A stretch of DNA of 60,846 bases from the NCBI GenBank assembly GCA_009841145.1, contig VXMJ01000089.1:27474-88319 (forward strand), given 5' to 3'. Shown here piece by piece: positions 9,007 through 14,987 of this stretch (position 1 is the stretch's first letter; the number at the start of each line of letters is the position of its first letter). Origin of the DNA: Caldilineaceae bacterium SB0661_bin_34 (GTDB taxonomy: Bacteria; Chloroflexota; Anaerolineae; Caldilineales; Caldilineaceae). Position numbers and translations under genes: made by a program. A model generated the notes under the pieces. It was given only the letters and a program-made list of their open reading frames with translations, searched no databases and was not told where the DNA came from.

Positions 9007-11277
9007 CTACAGCTGAATGCCGCCGGTGGTCGGCGTCGCGGCCGCGGCAATGCGGCCGTCGCAGGCATGGGCAGCCTCGATGAACAGATAGGCCTCTTCG
9101 ATCGTCTCGTGGGCCGCCACCGCATCCGGATCCTCGACACGCTGCCGGTGGTGCTTGAACAGGTACTGGCCAAACTTGCCCTTGGCAAAACGATCAAAGA
9201 ACAGTTCGGTATCGTAGAAGCGGCTCTTGAACTCCGCCACAATCTCAGTTTCGTCGTTGGTGATGTCCACCGTCTGGCCGCGCAGCAGGGCCCTGGCCGC
9301 AAGCACCATCGACTGCACCGCCCCGGCGTAGGCCTCGCTGTGCCGCCCGTCGTCCATGGAAATTTGCGCCTCGAACACCTCGGCCTCCGCCCGCGCAATC
9401 TCCAGGGTGAACAGCGACACGACCTCGCCGGCACATTCGCCGACGCCGATGTCGCCGGTGGTGAACTCCCGGGGATCGCCCCAGTCGCTGTAGAACTGGG
9501 GACTGTCCTCGTACAGGGGGATCTGGGTGAAGGGCTTGAGCAGTTCGCGAATGTTTTTCTTGCCGAAGCGGTCGACCCAGGACTGGAACGATTCGCCGTC
9601 TTCGCGGTCGGTGTGGAATCGGTTGGTCAATTCGGTCAGGACTTCGGGCACGGAGCGCGACGGGACGGCCCCCACGGCCAAGCCGTAGCTGCCGGCGTTC
9701 TCCTGCCACTGGCCACCCAACACCACCTGGAAGTGGGGCACGGTCCGCTTGTTGCGGTGGCGGCTGTTGCCAAAGAAGCCGATGTCCGCCACATGATGCT
9801 GGCCGCAGGAGTTGAAGCAGCCGCTGATCTTGATCTTCAGCTCCTGGACCTCGGGTGGCAGTTCCTCCACCTGTTGGGCCAGTCGCGCGCCCAGTTCCCC
9901 GGCCAAACCGCGGGACGAGGCAATGCCGAGCTTGCAGGTGTCCGTGCCGGGACAGGCGGTGATATCCGCAATGCTGCCGGCCCAGGCCGTGGCCAGATCG
10001 GCCGCCTTCAGGTCCGCGTACAGGTCGCGCAGATCCTGGTCGGCAACCCACCGCAGAACGAAGTTCTGTTCCACGGTGGTGCGAATGTGGTCGCCCACGT
10101 ACTTGCGGGCGATGTCCGCCAGGTCCAGAGACTGCTGCACGGTCAAATCGCCAAGCGGCAGGGCGACGTGCACGACGGAGAAACCTCCCTGGCGCTGCCG
10201 ATAGACGTTGGTGGCGAACCAGCGTTCGTACTCGGGATCGGAATCCCCGTACTCGATGGCTATCGGCTGGCGCACCGGCTGCTCGGTGAAACCTTCGAGG
10301 CCATCCAGGTAGCTGGTCCAGCGGTCATCGTGGGGCAGGATCTCCCGCTCCTCAAAGACCAGCCGACTGAACTCCTCCATGCCCAGCTTGGCCACGAGGA
10401 ACTTGATGCGGGCCCGGTTCCGGTTGCGCTTTTCGCCCAGCCGGGCAAAGACGCGGCAGACCGCTTGGGAGAGAGGCAAAATTTCCTCTTCGGACACGAA
10501 TGCCTGCAAGAGGCGGGCTTGATGGGGTACGGCCCCCAGACCGCCGCCCACGTACATGTCGAATCCCCGAACCGTGCGGCCGTCGCGCACCTCGGTGCGG
10601 GCAATGAAACCCAGATCGTGCATTGACACCAGGCCGCAGGCCTCGTGTTCGCAGCCGGAGAAGGCAATCTTGAACTTGCGGCCGAAGTCCTGCACATCGT
10701 CGTGACCCAGCAGGAAGAAGGTCAGCGCGTCGGCATAGGGTGTGACGTCGAACTCCTCGGTACGGCACACTCCGGCCAAGGGACACGCCGTGACGTTGCG
10801 CACCGAGTTGCCGCAAGCTTCGCGGGTGGTGATGCCAACCGCGGCCAGGCGGCGCATCAAGTCGGGGGTGTCCTCCACATGGACAAAGTGCAACTGGAAG
10901 TCCTGCCTCGTCGTGATGTGCAGGATCCCGTCGGAGTATTCGTCCGCCAGTGCGGCCAGAACTTCCAACTGGTCCGGCTTGAGGCCGCCCCAGGGAATTT
11001 TGATCCGCTGCATGCCGGGCGCATCCCAAAACGTGTCGGGACCCTTGACGGCCTCGCCCGACGGAAAATTGAGTTCCTGTTCCCGAATGCCGTCGTGCCG
11101 TTTGCCGTTGTCGTACCGCTGCCCGTAGACCCCTCGCCGCAGCCGGGTCTCGGCGAATACCTTGTCCTCCAAGGTGCCATTGAACACCAGGCCCATCTGG
11201 CCTTCGAAGGTGTCTACCTCCTGTGCCCAGCTTTCGGGAATCTGATCCTGGAGGGCGGACTTCCAACTGTTGGCCAT
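9007..11277 (-). CDS. Ferredoxin-type sulfite (nitrite/sulfite) reductase with C-terminal extension
   Basis: This 756-aa siroheme/[4Fe-4S] enzyme reduces sulfite to sulfide for cysteine synthesis. The cluster and siroheme ligands are visible as C442/C448 (TACPGTDTC) and C487/C491 (SGCFNSCGQH). The N-terminal half also carries C165/C171 (TACPLAGVC) and C209/C214 (SGCEHEAC), positions that usually lack such pairs. The region from about residue 640 to the end is an extra helical domain resembling HEPN-type C-terminal extensions. Nitrite as substrate is possible, but cysH and the siroheme genes downstream favour sulfite. The start is the ATG after a GAGAGAG site. Its leader carries a Cys-rich ORF and a terminator. 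Confidence 0.9.
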   Translation of the reverse strand: MANSWKSALQDQIPESWAQEVDTFEGQMGLVFNGTLEDKVFAETRLRRGVYGQRYDNGKRHDGIREQELNFPSGEAVKGPDTFWDAPGMQRIKIPWGGLKPDQLEVLAALADEYSDGILHITTRQDFQLHFVHVEDTPDLMRRLAAVGITTREACGNSVRNVTACPLAGVCRTEEFDVTPYADALTFFLLGHDDVQDFGRKFKIAFSGCEHEACGLVSMHDLGFIARTEVRDGRTVRGFDMYVGGGLGAVPHQARLLQAFVSEEEILPLSQAVCRVFARLGEKRNRNRARIKFLVAKLGMEEFSRLVFEEREILPHDDRWTSYLDGLEGFTEQPVRQPIAIEYGDSDPEYERWFATNVYRQRQGGFSVVHVALPLGDLTVQQSLDLADIARKYVGDHIRTTVEQNFVLRWVADQDLRDLYADLKAADLATAWAGSIADITACPGTDTCKLGIASSRGLAGELGARLAQQVEELPPEVQELKIKISGCFNSCGQHHVADIGFFGNSRHRNKRTVPHFQVVLGGQWQENAGSYGLAVGAVPSRSVPEVLTELTNRFHTDREDGESFQSWVDRFGKKNIRELLKPFTQIPLYEDSPQFYSDWGDPREFTTGDIGVGECAGEVVSLFTLEIARAEAEVFEAQISMDDGRHSEAYAGAVQSMVLAARALLRGQTVDITNDETEIVAEFKSRFYDTELFFDRFAKGKFGQYLFKHHRQRVEDPDAVAAHETIEEAYLFIEAAHACDGRIAAAATPTTGGIQL

Positions 11278-11401
11278 GGGGACTCTCTCAAATGAAATGG
11301 ACGAAGGCACGGATCGAGCCTTCTCTGGGCATACGCCTGGACCGGCCGGGGCAAACCATGACGAGGGCAGCGCGGACCGCCTTCGGCCACGTCGGACAGG
11401 C

Positions 11402-11432
11402 AAAAAAACAGGCCCGTCCAACGACGAGCCTG
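11402..11432 (-). terminator. Intrinsic terminator in sulfite reductase leader
   Basis: On the minus strand, arms CAGGCTCGTC and GACGGGCCTG form a 10-bp stem with one G-U pair and a GTTG loop. Seven consecutive T's follow directly (A's at 11402-11408 on the plus strand). It lies between the Cys-rich ORF and the sulfite reductase gene, so it must be read through for the operon to be expressed. Confidence 0.85.
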
Positions 11433-11490
11433 CGGTCTTGCGATGCTCGCTCCTGTCGGATGGAGCACCGCGCCAAACGGAGTTCGCCGT

Positions 11491-11664
11491 CTATCCGGAA
11501 GGACAGCAACTACACGAGCAGCTGCAACTACACGAGCAGCTGCAACTGGTACGGCAACAGCAGCAGCCGCAGTTGCAAGTTGAGCAGGCCTGGCAGGCCG
11601 AGCAACAACTCGAGATTTTGGCAGCGCCAAGCTGACACTGCATTCCAGAATCGATTCTCTCCAT
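11491..11664 (-). CDS. Cys-rich leader peptide (57 aa, 19 Cys)
   Basis: This short ORF is preceded by AAGGAG, 8 nt before its ATG. It encodes 57 residues of which 19 are cysteine, at positions 10, 20, 21, 24, 27, 30, 32, 34-37, then every second residue from 41 to 53, and 54. Residues 34-37 are four Cys in a row. Residues 40-53 are seven Ser-Cys pairs, partly encoded by an 18-bp tandem repeat (11508-11543). It ends 213 nt before the sulfite reductase start, with a terminator between. The simplest reading is a regulatory leader whose translation senses Cys-tRNA. A small metal-binding (metallothionein-like) or other thiol-rich protein is the alternative. No transmembrane or signal segment is seen. 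Confidence 0.8.
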   Translation of the reverse strand: MERIDSGMQCQLGAAKISSCCSACQACSTCNCGCCCCRTSCSCSCSCSCSCSCCPSG

Positions 11665-11716
11665 GATTGGATCTCCTTACTTCGAGTCGAAGAGTAACGG
11701 TCATCCAACACCACCG

Positions 11717-11722
11717 ATTCTA
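11717..11722 (-). promoter_or_regulatory. Possible -10 box for the sulfur operon
   Basis: On the minus strand TAGAAT matches 5 of 6 positions of the sigma-70 -10 consensus. It would place the transcript start about 45 nt before the Cys-rich ORF. No convincing -35 hexamer is seen 16-18 nt further upstream, so this is tentative. Confidence 0.3.
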
Positions 11723-11727
11723 ACACA

Positions 11728-12575
11728 GGGCCAAAGCAGCTTGCACCGCATGTTGATGGCGGCGCCCTGTATCAGTTTCGCAGGGCGCGGACCGAGCCAT
11801 GCGCACGAGCCATTGTCCAGTCCGGGTGTACTTCACGACAACCTACAAGGGGGCTTTGCCGCGGTCGTCAATCCCGCCCCAACCTTGGCCAATGTCCATG
11901 TCCACACCAGGTCCCACCCCTTCATAAGCCGCACCTGACGGCTCCGTGCGTACCTGATCTTTCCGCGTCGGGCGGTCTATCTTCCTGGACCGCAAACATT
12001 TCTTCACCATACATTGGGGAACGGCGCCAGCGCGGCAGCGTGGCACACCAGCTGGGCCTCGCTTGATGGTGCGCGACCCTACCGGTGTCGGTCGTGTTCG
12101 TGTTCCTGCAGCGGCATTCCATTCAAAGAATGGCATTGCACGGGCAAGGGTTGAAGAATCTGCTTGGTTCACCGGGTTTCCGGTGGCTTGTTCGTTTGGG
12201 TGTCGAATCGTTTGGCATAGCTTCAAGGCCACAGTGGCCGGAAAATTGGGACTTCGGGCAAAGACCCCGATTGGAATGGTGACAACATCGGCAGCAGCCG
12301 ACCTGCGACGACACACACCTTCAATCCCGCTTCCCGGCCCGGATTCGGTGTCCACTATGACGGCCGGACCGGGTGGCAGTGGCTTCAGTCCCCAAACGGG
12401 AACGCGAACTTCACAATTTATGTTTTCTTGATTCGCCCCTGTAGGCGAGCAACGATTCCTGCGCCGTGTGCCACCTACGCTGTATCTGGTCGGCTGGCAA
12501 GGTGCATCCCATCACTCGGGTCAACCGTGTCCAACCGACTCCCGCATTCATCCCATCACCCATAGGACACAGACC
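11728..12575. other. Intergenic region without a supportable gene
   Basis: About 850 bases lie between the divergent sulfur operon and the protease gene. Overlapping ORFs exist here on both strands, but none has a ribosome binding site or a recognisable protein. A plus-frame stretch at about 12265-12430 reads like protein (including GFGVHYDGRTGWQW) but has no start codon and may be a gene remnant. Any promoter of the protease gene should also lie here. I see no RNA gene. Confidence 0.45.
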
Positions 12576-13718
12576 ATGGTGCAATTGAAGTCGTTGCCAC
12601 GCCCTGCGAGGCTTGTCAGCCTCAGCCTCCTCCTGGCCTTGCTGACTACGGCCGCCGTGCTGATGGCTGCCGTCCGGCAACCGGTGTTCGGACAGTCCGC
12701 ACCGCCTGCCGGCCCGATGCTCGATGCCGGCACAATCTATGACCGAATGACCGACAGCGTGGTTCGCATAGAGGCCACCGGAGGCGACGAAACCGCGTTT
12801 CTTGGCGATATGGATCTGGACGCGCTGCAGGACCGCCTGCCCCCCGCCATCAGGAACCAGATACAGGAGGGATTCGCCGATGGACGCCGGGGTTCCGGTT
12901 TCTTCTTCGACAACGCCGGCCATATTGCCACCAGCAACCACGTGGTTGACGGCGCCGAGGCCATTCACGTTGTATTCGCTGACGGAACCTTCGCGGCAGC
13001 CGAGATTGTCGGCCAGGATCCACACTCGAATCTGGCGATCCTCGCTGTATCCGACCTTGACCGCGCAATCGCCCCGCTGCCGGTGGCGGACAACGCGGCA
13101 CTGAAAATCGGCGACTCCATCTATGCCTTCGGCTACCCGGGCAATCTGTTCGGTACGCTCACCCAGGGCATTGTCAGCGGATTCGAGACTGGGCCGGCCA
13201 GCGAGACGGGATACTCGGTACCCAACATGATCCTGAGCAACCTCAACCTCCTGCCCGGACATTCCGGCGGTCCGTTGGTCAATGCGTCGGGCGAGGTGAT
13301 TGGCATCGCCAACGGAAGGCTTCAGGGCTTCATGGGCGAAGGCTCCCTCAGCCGCAATGTTCCGGCAAGCATGCTGACCCGCGTCGCACCGGATCTGCTC
13401 GCCAATGGCAGCGCCACCTACCCGCAGCTGGGGCTGTCCGGCGGCAACCTGTCCGTTGCACAGGCGACCGCCATCGGCTTGGACACCATCCACGCAGGGG
13501 CGTTTGTCAACCGTTTGCAGCCGGACGGTCCGGCGGCAAGCGGAGGCATTGAGGAGGGCGACATCGTGGTGTCGCTTGGCGGCAACCAAGTGCGCACATT
13601 CAGCGAAATGGTCGGCATGTTGATCCTGGACTACAACGCAGGCGATGAGGTGTCGGTCGGAGTCCTGCGCGATGGCAAGACGGTCGATCTGACGGTTACT
13701 CTCGGCACACGAAGCTAG
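12576..13718 (+). CDS. HtrA/DegP-like trypsin-family protease with PDZ domain
   Basis: This 380-aa exported protein has a basic N-terminus and a hydrophobic segment at residues 13-33, a signal peptide or anchor. The trypsin-like domain shows H122 (SNHVVDG) and S230 (GHSGGPLV). The position of the catalytic Asp reads DPHSNLAIL, with N152 where DegP has Asp. This could weaken activity or shift the Asp ligand to a neighbouring residue. A PDZ-like domain follows at about 290-380 (GAFVNRLQPDGPAASGGIEEGDIVVSLGG). It would act in the periplasm or outside the membrane in protein quality control. It is followed by a strong terminator and appears monocistronic. Confidence 0.88.
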   Translation: MVQLKSLPRPARLVSLSLLLALLTTAAVLMAAVRQPVFGQSAPPAGPMLDAGTIYDRMTDSVVRIEATGGDETAFLGDMDLDALQDRLPPAIRNQIQEGFADGRRGSGFFFDNAGHIATSNHVVDGAEAIHVVFADGTFAAAEIVGQDPHSNLAILAVSDLDRAIAPLPVADNAALKIGDSIYAFGYPGNLFGTLTQGIVSGFETGPASETGYSVPNMILSNLNLLPGHSGGPLVNASGEVIGIANGRLQGFMGEGSLSRNVPASMLTRVAPDLLANGSATYPQLGLSGGNLSVAQATAIGLDTIHAGAFVNRLQPDGPAASGGIEEGDIVVSLGGNQVRTFSEMVGMLILDYNAGDEVSVGVLRDGKTVDLTVTLGTRS

Positions 13719-13771
13719 AACGCGCGGGTCTTGCCAGACCCGAAGCCGGTTTTCGGCCGGCCTAATTTGCT

Positions 13772-13805
13772 CCAAGGACCGGGTTCGGACCCGGTCCTTG
13801 GTTTT
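13772..13805 (+). terminator. Intrinsic terminator after the HtrA-like gene
   Basis: A perfect 13-bp stem (CCAAGGACCGGGT / ACCCGGTCCTTGG) closes a TCGG loop at 13772-13801 and is followed by TTTT. It lies 54 nt after the protease stop codon. Confidence 0.85.
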
Positions 13806-13946
13806 GGCATTTTGGCCACCAGCCGGAAGCGGTACCATCCCTGCCCTGAACAAGCCGGATTGTTCTGGGCATCGCGGATCCCAGGTGCTAGAATCCGACG
13901 CTTGGAGCACCCCTCCACCCCTCAGCATCCCCAACAGGCACTTTAC

Positions 13947-14960
13947 ATGGGCCAGATCGTCAACCGCGAGGTAGTTCTTGCGTCCCGTCCGGACGGCATG
14001 CCAACTCCCGAGAACTTCGAAATCCGGGAATCGGTAGTACCGGACCTTGGCTCGAACGAGCTGCTGATTCGGAACAAGTTCATGTCCGTGGATCCCTATA
14101 TGCGGGGACGCATGCGGGCGGGCAAATCCTACGCGGCCCCCTTCCAGGAGGGCGAGGCCATGTACGGTGGCGCCGTCGGCACGGTGGTGGCATCCAACAA
14201 TGCCAACTGGAAGGAAGGCGACGAAGTCGTAAACTCGTCGGGTTGGCGGGAATACACGGTGTCCACGGGCATGGGCCTGAACCGTGTCGACACCTCCATT
14301 GCCCCCATGCAGAGCTTCCTGGGCATCGCCGGTATGCCCGGCCAGACTGCCTATTTCGGACTGCTGCGCGTTGGGGAGCCCAAGCCTGGCGAAACCGTCT
14401 TTGTATCCGCGGCGTCCGGCGCGGTGGGCGGACTGGTGTGCCAGATCGCCAAGCTCCATGGCTGCCGCGTGGTCGGCAGCGTCGGGTCAGCGGCCAAGGC
14501 CCAGTGGCTGCGGGACGAGGCCGGAGTTGACGAAACCATCGTCTGGCGGGATACCGACGACCTGAGCGCCGAACTCGGTCGCGCCTGCCCCGACGGCATC
14601 GACGTTTACTTCGAAAATGTGGGTGGCGAGCACCTGCAGGCGGCTCTGGCCAACATGAACATGTACGGACGCGTCGCGGCCTGCGGCATGATTTCCACCT
14701 ACAACGCGCGCACGCCCCAGCCGGGACCGAGCAACTTGATGCTGATCGTCGGCAACCGGATTCGCATTCAGGGATTCATCGTGTCGGACTTCGCAGAGGA
14801 CACGGACCAGTTCTACGCGGATCTCAAGAAGTGGATTGACGCCGGTCAAATCAAGTGGCAGGAAACCATCGTGCACGGGATCGAACAGGCACCGCAGGCC
14901 TTCATCAATCTGTTCACCGGAGCCAACAACGGCAAGATGCTGGTCCAACTGCACGACTGA
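13947..14960 (+). CDS. Zinc-independent MDR NADP-dependent oxidoreductase (CurA/LTB4DH-like)
   Basis: This 337-aa medium-chain reductase has the prostaglandin-reductase/CurA signature: MSVDPYMRGRM near residue 50 and the nucleotide loop FVSAASGAVGG near residue 155. No zinc ligands are visible, as expected for this subfamily, which reduces alkenal/enone double bonds with NADPH. It starts a plus-strand unit after the terminator at 13772. The UxaA-family gene follows 27 nt later, so the two are probably co-transcribed. The substrate is unknown. Confidence 0.9.
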   Translation: MGQIVNREVVLASRPDGMPTPENFEIRESVVPDLGSNELLIRNKFMSVDPYMRGRMRAGKSYAAPFQEGEAMYGGAVGTVVASNNANWKEGDEVVNSSGWREYTVSTGMGLNRVDTSIAPMQSFLGIAGMPGQTAYFGLLRVGEPKPGETVFVSAASGAVGGLVCQIAKLHGCRVVGSVGSAAKAQWLRDEAGVDETIVWRDTDDLSAELGRACPDGIDVYFENVGGEHLQAALANMNMYGRVAACGMISTYNARTPQPGPSNLMLIVGNRIRIQGFIVSDFAEDTDQFYADLKKWIDAGQIKWQETIVHGIEQAPQAFINLFTGANNGKMLVQLHD

Positions 14961-14987
14961 CGGACCTTCCGCCTGCCGGCGAGGACC

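Larger units (their letters stand above)
11402..11664 (-). promoter_or_regulatory. Candidate cysteine attenuator upstream of sulfite reductase
   Basis: On the minus strand a 57-codon Cys-rich ORF (11664-11491) is followed by an intrinsic terminator (11432-11402), and then 124 nt of leader before the sulfite reductase ATG. A short segment GCGAGCA (11450-11444) can pair with TGCTCGT, which occurs twice within the Cys codon tract (11538-11532 and 11520-11514). It can alternatively pair over 6 bp with the 5' arm of the terminator (11429-11424). This is the minimum set of parts for ribosome-mediated attenuation: stalling at Cys codons when Cys-tRNA is scarce would free the antiterminator. The mechanism is inferred. 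The ORF and the terminator are directly visible. Confidence 0.65.

Noticed and set aside
8428-10626. A 732-aa plus-strand ORF opposite the sulfite reductase
   Set aside because: It is the antisense shadow of real minus-strand genes. The composition is His/Gln/Gly-rich, it has no domain, and the minus strand carries clear catalytic motifs.
11508-11543. CRISPR-like or other repeat array near the sulfur operon
   Set aside because: The 18-bp tandem repeat occurs only twice and is explained by the Ser-Cys codon repetition of the leader ORF.
11843-12355. A 170-aa minus-strand ORF between the sulfur operon and the protease
   Set aside because: No ribosome binding site, no recognisable domain, low-complexity composition and competing ORFs of similar length on the other strand.
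12411-14459. A 682-aa minus-strand ORF across the HtrA-like and CurA-like genes
   Set aside because: It spans two well-supported plus-strand genes and the terminator between them, and shows no protein family features.
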